A DNA stretch of 6,529 nt from Candidatus Zhuqueibacterota bacterium 4484_188 (GTDB lineage Bacteria > Calditrichota > Calditrichia > RBG-13-44-9): positions 1 through 6,529 of the forward strand of contig MVCZ01000086.1 of the NCBI GenBank assembly GCA_002049825.1, written 5' to 3'. A program made the translations under genes and the position numbers. Shown here one piece after another: positions 1-6,439 of this stretch (the first letter of the stretch is position 1; each line of letters opens with the position of its first letter). Below the pieces are notes generated by a model, which made no database searches, was not told the origin of the DNA, and was given only the letters and a program-made list of their open reading frames with translations.

Positions 1-1
1 T

Positions 2-148
2 GCCGGAGAAATTGAGATACAAACTAAATTCTTAGGGGATAGGGTTGAGGTTAAAGCACGCCCGGACTTCCAGGAAAATCTTCAACGCCCACCAATCATT
101 GAGATGTTACTTTTGGTAAACCGAATTTACAAAAAGCTGTGTTGGTAA
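2..148 (+). CDS. 3' end of an unidentified plus-strand gene (partial)
   Basis: One plus-strand frame is open from the window edge to TAA at 146-148 and gives about 48 residues. They begin AGEIEIQTKFLGDRVEV and end RIYKKLCW. The composition looks like ordinary protein: alternating charged and hydrophobic residues, a probable beta pair (EIEIQTKFLGDRVEVKA), then a helix (IIEMLLLVNRIYKKL). The other two plus frames are interrupted. The fragment is too short to assign to a family. Its orientation converges with the pilus operon, whose last stop is 225 bases away, so it would be a separate transcription unit. It could be a chance open stretch; confidence rests only on openness and composition. Confidence 0.4.
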   Translation, partial: AGEIEIQTKFLGDRVEVKARPDFQENLQRPPIIEMLLLVNRIYKKLCW

Positions 149-372
149 TTCAAGGAACCAATTTGCCTTTCGGAAAAAAATCCGCATCAATTGCGCAGAA
201 AGCAAAGACAAGAAAAATGTAACCCTGTCCGGGACAACATATTTACTGATTCTCCGGATTCTGTAGCGGTTCTCCAAAAAACAACTTTGTTTCGGCCGGG
301 AAATCACGGGTTGGCGGAATTAGGTCAATATTACCGGTTTCACAGCACGCGGTGTTTATTTTGCAAGAACCA
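149..372. other. Convergent intergenic spacer, no gene seen
   Basis: This spacer separates the secretin stop from the plus-strand gene fragment. Small ORFs cross it on both strands, but they overlap the flanking genes and have no ribosome binding site or protein-like composition. The only symmetry I found is an 11-base near-palindrome at 226-236 (TGTCC-G-GGACA) and weak 4-base stems near 173-196. Neither is followed by a convincing T-run, so no intrinsic terminator is called, although one or two terminators would be expected between convergent genes. Confidence 0.5.
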
Positions 373-1575
373 TTACTGCTCTTTTTTCCACTGCTGCTTG
401 AACCGCTCCATCTGCTGTTTCATCTGTTGTTTCTTCTCGCGCACCAGGTTTAAATTGCGCACGGAGTTCAATTTTTTTACGAATCGTTCCCGCAGGGTGG
501 GCAGCAGTTCCGCTTTGATTAAAATCAGCAATTCATTCTTGATCTGGTTCTTTGTTTCGTAACCAAAAACGTAGCGTAACCCGAAGAACCACCAGGGCAA
601 ATCCTTCAGCAGGGGCACCCCTTCGCGCTTGTTGTTTTCTTCGTTAATGTACAACCCGCCGATAATGGTCTCTTCGCCGTCAAGCAGAAAAACAGATGTT
701 TTTGCAGAAGATTTTTTTATCTCCAACCCGGCAGTTCCGCCGGCACTGTTGCTGCGTTCGATGTTTAAATCGAGGTTGATAAAATCGATTGAATCATAGC
801 GAACAACGGTGGGTTTTACACTAATAATTGAACCGGTGGAGAAAAACTGGGTAATCGAATTACCGGCAAAATCGCGGATGGTAACCGCAATATCGCTGCC
901 GACCTGGATGCGACCCTCCTCGCCGGATTTTACGGTTATTTGCGGACTGGCTATCACCTCGCCCACCTGTTTGCGTTCCAGTGCCTTGAATATGGCAAGC
1001 AAGCTGCCGAAATCCAGTGAGGGACTGACCTGGATTTCGTACAAACCCTGTTTGGCATCGGCGGCAGTCATGCGGGTGCTCATGTTCACATCTTTGCCGC
1101 GGAAAAAATCCCAGCTCATCCCCGCTTCACGCAGCCGGGAATTGTTGGTTTCGAAGAAAATTGCCGAGAATACTACTTCCCGGGTATGAAAAGCAATCCG
1201 GGCTTTCTTCTGGGAAACACTCGGCGTGGTGCCCTCTTCAACCGCGTCTACAATTTCGAAGTAATCGGGGTGCTCCTTGTACCACAAGTCGTGCTTGCGG
1301 AGAATTCTTTCCAGCGCATCCATCCAGTGAATCCGGTTCACTTCCACGTCGATGGAAAATTTCCGCTGCTGGGGGTCAACAATTATTTTGTGCAGGAATT
1401 TTTTGCTCAGGTCGTTAAAGATAACCAGTGCCTGGCTGAAGGACATGGTTTTCGACAGAGAAACAATTTCTTCCGGTGCCGAATATGCCTTGCGGAATTC
1501 CCGGGTGTAACGGGTCTGGGCAAATGCCGCCGAACAGAGCAGCACCAGAAACATGAGCACTATTTTCTTTTTCAT
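373..1575 (-). CDS. pilQ: Short PilQ/GspD-type outer-membrane secretin
   Basis: This is the outer-membrane channel through which a pilus or pseudopilus and its substrate would pass. The start at 1575 (MKKKIVLMFLVLLCSAAFA|QT) gives a Sec signal peptide with a plausible AFA cleavage site. An in-frame ATG at 1590 overlaps the previous stop as ATGA and would only add five residues. Numbering from 1590, residues about 50-115 resemble an STN/N0 domain and 135-362 the secretin barrel domain. Landmarks are VGEVIASPQITVKSGEEG (209-226), a near match to the secretin signature running from GEETIIGGL (305-313) into GVPLLKDLPWWF (324-335), and NELLILIKAELLP (352-364). At about 400 residues it is far shorter than usual PilQ or GspD (roughly 600-750): no AMIN, N1 or N2 repeats are visible. 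A basic, Gln-rich coiled tail (about 365-405) follows the barrel. It is the last gene of the operon. The pilQ name rests on gene order; a GspD-like label would fit equally well. Confidence 0.88.
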   Translation of the reverse strand: MKKKIVLMFLVLLCSAAFAQTRYTREFRKAYSAPEEIVSLSKTMSFSQALVIFNDLSKKFLHKIIVDPQQRKFSIDVEVNRIHWMDALERILRKHDLWYKEHPDYFEIVDAVEEGTTPSVSQKKARIAFHTREVVFSAIFFETNNSRLREAGMSWDFFRGKDVNMSTRMTAADAKQGLYEIQVSPSLDFGSLLAIFKALERKQVGEVIASPQITVKSGEEGRIQVGSDIAVTIRDFAGNSITQFFSTGSIISVKPTVVRYDSIDFINLDLNIERSNSAGGTAGLEIKKSSAKTSVFLLDGEETIIGGLYINEENNKREGVPLLKDLPWWFFGLRYVFGYETKNQIKNELLILIKAELLPTLRERFVKKLNSVRNLNLVREKKQQMKQQMERFKQQWKKEQ

Positions 1576-1586
1576 ATATATCTCTT

Positions 1587-2471
1587 TCATTTAATTTCTT
1601 TGTCAAAGCGTAATTGCAGCACGTATTTTTCCACGATACCGCCCTTGTTTAAAACAAACTCCACTTCATTTTTGTCCAGATTAATGTTACTCAGGTAGCC
1701 CAGGTAAACCGGGTCGCCTTGTTTTAAAAGATGAATTTTCCCGCGGTGATCGGCAATCATCGCTTTGTCCGGCAAAACCGCTTTCAGTTCCGCCCGCTCC
1801 ACTTCTAACTGGTTCCGGGTGTTCGGCGGAACGTTTCCTTTGATATAAGGATAAAAGGGATTGGTGGGTTGTTCCGGGTGAACATCGGCGATGGTGCGCC
1901 GGATGGGCGGCAGGTTGTCAACTTCAGCGTACAGGGCGTGCAGTTCCATGTTGAACGGAACGTTTATTTTTATTTTTCCTGTTTCCGGGTCCTTGTCTTC
2001 CAACATACTCAGTTTCAATTTGCGAATGCGGTAGAATTCCGGTCCTCTCTCCAGGTAGGACACAAAACGATAAATTCTGACAAAACTACCTTCTCCTTTC
2101 AGCCGGAACACATTGTACTGATACCCTTGTGCGGATTTATTTTCCGCAAAATAGAGATTGAATTCCAGTAACCCGCTGTGTTGCAGGATGGAATTAAGAT
2201 ATTGATAGGTACTGGCTGGCGAAACGGAAGAGGCAATCCGTTTGTCCAGTTTCGACAAACGCTCTTCCTGTGTTTTGATGAGTTTTTCCAACCGGTCATA
2301 CTCATTTTCGATTCCGTCGAGTGCGGCAATTTGTGTTTGCAGGTTTTTGATGTCCCGGTTTAACCGGTTGACCTGGCGCGGATAGCGGAACAGGTTGAAA
2401 TATCCGCTGAGCAGTAAAATCAAGCCCAGGAAACAGGACAGGATAATAATATTTCTGGTTTGATAAGACAC
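1587..2471 (-). CDS. pilO-pilP: PilO-PilP fusion, inner-membrane alignment protein
   Basis: This is a 294-residue bitopic protein of the T4P alignment complex that links the inner-membrane PilM/N part to the secretin. Residues 8-25 form one hydrophobic segment. Residues 30-80 are a charged coiled coil (YRQ/RLNRDIKNLQTQ type heptads). Residues about 85-185 fit the ferredoxin-like PilO domain (STYQYLNSILQHSGL, then FNMELHALY). A Pro-rich linker leads to NPFYPYI at 204-210, the counterpart of the DPF-R motif that opens PilP, and 238-279 (MIADHRGKIHLLKQGDPVYLG, then NEVEFVLNKGG) has the beta-sandwich pattern of mature PilP. PilP is normally a separate lipoprotein; here there is no lipobox, and anchoring comes from the PilO segment. 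The start is GTG at 2471, with a GGGGA six bases upstream and 12 bases after the PilM-PilN stop. The stop overlaps a possible secretin start. PilO assignment is firm from order and topology; the PilP part is a motif-level call. Confidence 0.8.
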   Translation of the reverse strand: MSYQTRNIIILSCFLGLILLLSGYFNLFRYPRQVNRLNRDIKNLQTQIAALDGIENEYDRLEKLIKTQEERLSKLDKRIASSVSPASTYQYLNSILQHSGLLEFNLYFAENKSAQGYQYNVFRLKGEGSFVRIYRFVSYLERGPEFYRIRKLKLSMLEDKDPETGKIKINVPFNMELHALYAEVDNLPPIRRTIADVHPEQPTNPFYPYIKGNVPPNTRNQLEVERAELKAVLPDKAMIADHRGKIHLLKQGDPVYLGYLSNINLDKNEVEFVLNKGGIVEKYVLQLRFDKEIK

Positions 2472-2483
2472 TGAATTTCCCCG

Positions 2484-4070
2484 TTATTTATTCCTGCTTG
2501 TCAAATCCGCTTCCATTTCGAAAAAATAAACCGTTCGGTTACGGATTTGTTTAACCTCCACCCGCTTCAGCGCGCCGCCGCCCATCGCCTGGGAAAGCTG
2601 CGGTATTCGGCTGCGGTACACCGCGTACCCCTTCAGGAGCACACCGGATTGGGACTGCGGCAGCATTTCGGTTATCCAGATTTGACCGATTTGGCGGGTT
2701 TCACGGCTCAGCTTGTAGAGAAAATTACTCCAGGTATTTGCCCCGGCAGACATGGAATCGACAACGGCGAAGGCAGTCTGGCAATTCTGCAAACGCTTCC
2801 TCCGGACGTTCAGACGCATTTCAATGGCTTGCAGGTAAGAAAGTTCTTCCTGCTGAAAATTTTTCTTAATTTTGAGCTGGGAAATCCCGCGGCGGTACTG
2901 ACCGATTTGAACCGTGGAGAAGAACGCCACCAACGGCAGCAACAAAAGCAGAATCCAGCCGACGAGGCCCAGTTTGAACCGCTTCTGCTCTTCCCGGATT
3001 TTCTGTGGAAGCAGGTTGATGTCGTACTGGTTCGCCTCCTTCTGGTTTAAAATGCTCCAGGCGCTGCCAATGGCAACGGCAAAGGGACACACCAGCGGTT
3101 CGTTGCCGATGACCTCCAGATGGGACAACCGGATATAATCGATTTTTATCTGGTCGGAAAGTTTTTGGCTCAGAAAATCCTTCAAGCCAACCTCGAACGC
3201 CTCGCCGGTCAGGATAATATTTTGAATTTGCGGCAGGTTCAGGTTATCCTGTTCCAGGAATATCCGGCTGAAAATGGTGTGGTTGATATTTTCGGAGTCC
3301 AGACCGGCGCCGATGATGTAAGAGATGTTATAGATTTCGTGCCCCTGCATAAAGATCAACCGGCTGAATTCATGACCCAGGTACACAATCACCGAAATCT
3401 CTGTTTCGCTGAAGGAATAATTGGCGTTCACCAGGTTTACCAGCGCGGTTTCGGCGCTTTCGATTTTGCAGAGCAGCGGCGGTCGCAACCGGCGCCTGGT
3501 TCGCAAGTGGGTAATGAGATTTAACAACCGCACTTCATGGTCCCGAACAACTGCCATCAACCGTCCGTCTCTTAAATTAACCACCTGCACCGCGTCCGGC
3601 TGAATAACTTCGCCCTCCTGTTTTTCCCGGACTAAATGTTCAATTATTTTTTCCTTCAACTTTTTCCCGCTTAATCCCCAGTCGGAATCGTAGTAGCTGT
3701 AATAAATCTGGGGTTCGGACAAACTGATGGCGATTTTGTTTTTTCTGTTCGGATACGACTGCAAAAGCTGGTAAATCAACTCCGCATTTTCATCATCTTC
3801 GCTTTCGGCAGCTTCCAGTGTCCAGGGAGTGTCTAATATTTTCTCCGTGAGATCGATTGGGGCGCTCTCCCCGGAAATCTCGGGAAGAACCTCCGAGAGC
3901 ACTTCTTCTTTTACCGGCACGTTTTCCAGGTTCCGGTTTAATTTCAGGATTTTTGCGTCAACCAATCTCACCCGCTTTTCTTTTCCCGCCAGACATGCCA
4001 AATGCAAATGCTGCCCTTCAACAAAAATCCCGATGGCTAATTTTTCAAAGAATTTTCTATTTTCTTTCAT
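2484..4070 (-). CDS. pilM-pilN: PilM-PilN fusion (GspL-like) pilus assembly protein
   Basis: This is the cytoplasmic and inner-membrane platform of the pilus alignment complex. Residues 1-340 have the layout of a PilM/GspL actin-like domain: LAIGIFVEGQHLHLA (11-25) at the phosphate-1 position, SVIVYLGHEFSRLIFMQGHE (226-245) at phosphate-2, and NIILTGEAF (284-292) near the adenosine site. Residues 349-355 (YDINLLP) are the PilN N-terminal motif that normally docks into PilM. They are followed by one membrane segment (about 366-388), a coiled coil (about 390-430) and a periplasmic PilN-like domain to residue 528. Typical PilM is about 350 and PilN about 180 residues, so the length equals the sum. 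The invariant acidic residues of the actin-like nucleotide site are not recognisable. ATG 4070 has AAGGA eight bases upstream and lies 21 bases after the PilT-remnant stop. A GspL identity is the alternative, but GspL lacks the INLLP motif. Confidence 0.87.
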   Translation of the reverse strand: MKENRKFFEKLAIGIFVEGQHLHLACLAGKEKRVRLVDAKILKLNRNLENVPVKEEVLSEVLPEISGESAPIDLTEKILDTPWTLEAAESEDDENAELIYQLLQSYPNRKNKIAISLSEPQIYYSYYDSDWGLSGKKLKEKIIEHLVREKQEGEVIQPDAVQVVNLRDGRLMAVVRDHEVRLLNLITHLRTRRRLRPPLLCKIESAETALVNLVNANYSFSETEISVIVYLGHEFSRLIFMQGHEIYNISYIIGAGLDSENINHTIFSRIFLEQDNLNLPQIQNIILTGEAFEVGLKDFLSQKLSDQIKIDYIRLSHLEVIGNEPLVCPFAVAIGSAWSILNQKEANQYDINLLPQKIREEQKRFKLGLVGWILLLLLPLVAFFSTVQIGQYRRGISQLKIKKNFQQEELSYLQAIEMRLNVRRKRLQNCQTAFAVVDSMSAGANTWSNFLYKLSRETRQIGQIWITEMLPQSQSGVLLKGYAVYRSRIPQLSQAMGGGALKRVEVKQIRNRTVYFFEMEADLTSRNK

Positions 4071-4091
4071 CCGGATAATCCTTGTTTTCTG

Positions 4092-5018
4092 TCAAACATT
4101 TAGCAATTGCTGCATTCTTCTTTTATTGTTAGCAAAATTCATGGCGGTCTCACGGGAAATCCTTCTTTGGACATAAAGCCTTGCCAGATCTTGCTCGATG
4201 GTGGTCATGCCGTATTTTTTACTCTCGGCAATCATCTGGTAAATTTCGCTGGTATTATTATTCTTTATGGCGGCTTTGATGGAAGGTGTCATAACCATTA
4301 CTTCTTTTGCCAGAACACGATTGCTGTCCAGGGCAGGCACCAGCTTCTGGGAAATGACACAGCGCAGGATATCCGCCAGGCGGTTTTTCACCCGCTCCTG
4401 TTCGACGGGTGGCACTTCTCCCAAAATTCAAATCAACAATGGCGTCCAGAGTACTGCTTTTACCGGAGCCGGTGATGCCGGTAACCAGAATCAACCCTTC
4501 CTTTGTGTGGGCAAGATTCAGTACCCGGGTGACTAACGGTGAAAATTCATAGCTTTGGTAAGCTCGTATTTCTGTTTGAATCGCTCGCATGTTCAGCGAT
4601 AGGGTATCCATGTCGAAATAGGCGGATGCCCGGTGACGCAGGAGCGGTTTTGAATCAATAAATCGCTCTCGTCTGCTTCGAACGTACCGAATTCCGGAAC
4701 CGGTTTTTTCTCGCCGTTTATGCGCAGCCAGACCATCTTTTGGGATCCCCAACCGCCGAAATCGATGTCCGACGCTTCCCGGATACGCATTTCGGTTAAC
4801 AGGGAATTTATCAACTTACGGAGTACCATTCTCTCCGCTTCCGTCGCTCGCACCAGAAGTTCCTTGCCAATAAACACCTGCCGCTCCACACCATCCACTG
4901 TTTCGGGAATTTGTAAGATAAGCTCTTTAAGAACCTGTTTGGCAATTTGAAATATTTCCGTCTTCATGGTTAGTGCCTTTGTTTGCAACCGCTCAATTAT
5001 TTGGGTGTTTTTTTCCAT
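4092..5018 (-). pseudogene. pilT: PilT-family ATPase remnant, frameshifted and internally deleted
   Basis: This is a relic of a hexameric pilus-retraction ATPase, split over three segments. Segment A (5018 to about 4650) starts MEKNTQ and carries REASDIDFGG and VWLRINGEKKPV, matching the PilT N-terminal ASDLHL and RVDG elements after an unusually long leader of about 80 residues. Its own frame then stops at 4593. Segment B (about 4638 to 4430) resumes in another frame with RHRASAYFDMDTLSLNMRAI and a Walker A motif GITGSGKSS (4456-4479). Segment C (about 4424 to 4092) returns to the phase of segment A with VPPVEQERVKNRLADILRCV and the C-terminal GMTTIEQDLARLYVQRRIS. Against a normal PilT, roughly 25 residues are missing at junction A/B, and roughly 100 at B/C, including the Asp box, Walker B and His box. 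With Walker B gone it could not hydrolyse ATP even if the frames were joined. ATG 5018 has GGAGGGA nine bases upstream. It lies in the operon 21 bases before pilM-pilN. An assembly error is the main alternative to true decay. Confidence 0.78.
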
Positions 5019-5163
5019 TATCCTGATTCCCTCCACCCTTTTTTGGTGTCCCACCTTTGGTAACGGGGGGTAAAGATAACAGCACAAAAACCCGGGTCTT
5101 TGTTTCCGAATCCCCGGTCGGTTCCGGAAGCGGTTCTTTTTTTTCAAGCTGACCTGATGTCAT
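4993..5163 (-). CDS. Small ORF with strong start signal, possible original 5' end of the pilT-like gene
   Basis: An ATG at 5163 with AGGAG seven bases upstream lies 20 bases after the stop of the DUF4900 gene, which is exactly where the next operon gene should begin. It opens a 56-residue frame starting MTSGQLEKKEPLPEPTGDSE, hydrophilic and natural in composition. The frame then runs into the GC-rich repeat (translated as PPVTKGGTPKKGGG) and stops at 4993, overlapping the PilT-frame start at 5018 by 26 bases. No family is recognised. Either it is a small leader peptide coupled to the next gene, or it is the genuine N-terminus of the PilT-like protein, cut off by insertion of the repeat and a change of frame. 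The second reading fits the otherwise poor composition of the PilT frame upstream of 5018. Confidence 0.35.
   Translation of the reverse strand: MTSGQLEKKEPLPEPTGDSETKTRVFVLLSLPPVTKGGTPKKGGGNQDNGKKHPNN
5028..5034 (-). promoter_or_regulatory. Ribosome binding site GGAGGGA for ATG 5018
   Basis: On the minus strand GGAGGGA lies nine bases upstream of the ATG at 5018. This supports that codon as the start of the PilT-frame segment rather than the upstream TTG at 5147. The site falls inside the GC-rich repeat, so the repeat itself may supply it. Confidence 0.5.
5028..5072. repeat. Short GC-rich palindromic element (REP/MITE-like candidate)
   Basis: On the plus strand this stretch runs from TCCCTCCACCC through a T-run to CCCACCTTTGGTAACGGGGGG. 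The last 21 bases (5050-5070) form an imperfect hairpin: CCC/GGG, CC/GG and TT/AA pairs around a GGT loop, with two mismatches. The pattern of C-runs, a short AT centre and G-runs resembles small dispersed palindromic repeats common in many bacterial genomes, which often translate as PPVTKGG-type peptides, as this one does on the minus strand. Composition differs sharply from the flanks. There is one copy in the window, so its repeat nature is inferred from resemblance only. Confidence 0.45.
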
Positions 5164-5170
5164 AAATTCG

Positions 5171-5175
5171 CTCCT
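5171..5175 (-). promoter_or_regulatory. Ribosome binding site AGGAG for ATG 5163
   Basis: AGGAG on the minus strand is seven bases from the ATG at 5163, inside the 20-base gap after the DUF4900 stop. It is among the best-formed Shine-Dalgarno sites in the window, yet it serves only a 56-residue ORF. Confidence 0.6.
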
Positions 5176-5183
5176 TTTTATTG

Positions 5184-6437
5184 TTATTCCCACCAAGAAA
5201 CCAGATGCAAATGTCGCAGGTACGGGTAATATGGCGGAGATATTTCCTGCAACCGGGGGTCGTAGCGATAGCGTTTGCTGAAACCGTGGGTAATCGAACC
5301 CGTCCAGGTGCTGAAGGTGCCGATAGCGCCGCGTCTGTCCTGCACAATACTCCCGGTAATTCTCAGGATGCCGGCAATGGGTCTGCCGCTGTAGTTCTGA
5401 GCGGTAAATTTTCCGTTTACCGCCATTATGCATGCCTGGATGTTGCAATTGTTGTTATTCGCCGGATTATCCGCTACAATTACATTATCGTTCGCCACCA
5501 ATCCGAGAATATCATCCGAATCCGGGTTGGAATTGGGATCGTCTGCATAAACAATGTCATCATCAATCCAGATATCATCTTCGGAATAAATGGTAAGCTG
5601 CCCGTTGAACACGCCGCTCACATGCACATCCTGGCTGCAGTAGATAACCCCGGTTGGCGCAATATCGCTCACCAGCACCGTGTCCGGTGGATTCGCCCCC
5701 ACGGTACGGATGGCTTTGCCATTGGATAAAAATTGAAAACCGGTCGGCAGATTATACAGCGACTTGGTATTCGGCGGCGCCGCGCCATTCCCGGCAACCG
5801 CAGCATTCACCAGCGGTGTCATGTCCGTGGAAATGGTATTGTAAATACCAACTTCCCAACCGCCCAGAAATTGGGCGTTGCTCCCGCCGGTGGCGGGACC
5901 CGGAGAAATTCCGCGGTACGCAGTTACTTTTCCGTAAAACACCGGCGAGCCGTTGGTACGCAGAACGCCGTTGGTGTGCACTGGTCCCCACACCGAATCA
6001 CCGGAAATCCAGTACACCCCGGCTTCCTCGTCTGAAAACCAAAAATACCGGGAAAAAGGAATGTTGTAGGTAAAAATCGACATCATCGAATCCGAAATTA
6101 GAGATTGCTGTCCGCCGGCAGTGTTCTCTTCATCAAAAATGCGGCGCCAGGCTTTCGCTTTGAGTTTAACCGTATCCGGTCCCGAAGTGGAGATGTAAAC
6201 CACCGATGAACATTGATTGACCTGCACCTGTAACTGGCTGGCAATAAATACCTGGGTCCACACTTTATTAATCCCGATATTCATCGCACTCACGGCTGCC
6301 TGGTGCACCTGGGATTCGATGTAATTTCGGTTGAAGTTGTCCGTTGTTTGCAGCACCGACCTGCTGAGCCGCACCTGGTAAATGGAAAACGCCAGCAGGA
6401 ATCCGAAAACGGTTAATATAGCTCCTTTCCCGATCAT
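5184..6437 (-). CDS. DUF4900 / PilX-like membrane-anchored surface protein
   Basis: This is probably a pseudopilin-like or pilus-associated envelope protein; its exact role is unknown. The start MIGKGAILTVFGFLLAFSIYQV gives a short basic leader with Gly before one hydrophobic helix, followed by RLSRSVLQTTDNFNRNYIES and QAAVSAMNIGIN, which recalls the PilX N-terminus. It lacks the glutamate at +5 typical of major pilins. The body shows a DUF4900 hallmark, GPVHTNGVLRTNGSPVFYGKV (153-173, counting from ATG 6443), and the C-terminal pattern YRYDPRLQEISPPYYP then SWWE. The segment around 266-375 alternates short strands, suggesting a beta-solenoid, and includes an Asp-rich stretch. ATG 6437 is preferred because GAGG is eight bases upstream, against two for ATG 6443; the difference is two residues. 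It follows the upstream stop by two bases and precedes the pilT-like region by 20. Confidence 0.82.
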   Translation of the reverse strand: MIGKGAILTVFGFLLAFSIYQVRLSRSVLQTTDNFNRNYIESQVHQAAVSAMNIGINKVWTQVFIASQLQVQVNQCSSVVYISTSGPDTVKLKAKAWRRIFDEENTAGGQQSLISDSMMSIFTYNIPFSRYFWFSDEEAGVYWISGDSVWGPVHTNGVLRTNGSPVFYGKVTAYRGISPGPATGGSNAQFLGGWEVGIYNTISTDMTPLVNAAVAGNGAAPPNTKSLYNLPTGFQFLSNGKAIRTVGANPPDTVLVSDIAPTGVIYCSQDVHVSGVFNGQLTIYSEDDIWIDDDIVYADDPNSNPDSDDILGLVANDNVIVADNPANNNNCNIQACIMAVNGKFTAQNYSGRPIAGILRITGSIVQDRRGAIGTFSTWTGSITHGFSKRYRYDPRLQEISPPYYPYLRHLHLVSWWE

Positions 6438-6439
6438 AC

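Noticed and set aside
226..236. Near-palindrome TGTCC-G-GGACA in the convergent spacer
   Set aside because: Five-base arms with a one-base centre are too short for a terminator hairpin, and it is a single copy with no adjacent promoter, so an operator call is not supported.
107..307. 66-residue minus-strand ORF after the secretin
   Set aside because: It starts at GTG without a ribosome binding site, has no recognisable domain, and overlaps the more plausible plus-strand fragment ending at 148.
191..562. 123-residue plus-strand ORF, Phe- and Cys-rich
   Set aside because: It lies largely antisense to the secretin C-terminal tail; its odd composition is the complement of that Gln/Lys-rich coding region.
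2547..3050. 167-residue plus-strand ORF antisense to pilM-pilN
   Set aside because: It is a shadow frame of the conserved fusion gene; composition and lack of a ribosome binding site argue against coding.
4258..4752. Segment B as an independent ATPase gene starting at 4752
   Set aside because: Only about 4638-4430 shows PilT homology; both ends are out-of-frame readings of segments A and C.
4593..5147. PilT-frame start at TTG 5147
   Set aside because: The stretch upstream of 5018 in this frame is Arg-rich, crosses the repeat and lacks a ribosome binding site; ATG 5018 has GGAGGGA at good spacing.
5181..5729. 182-residue plus-strand ORF antisense to the DUF4900 gene
   Set aside because: It is a shadow of a well-supported minus-strand gene with no start signal or recognisable domain.
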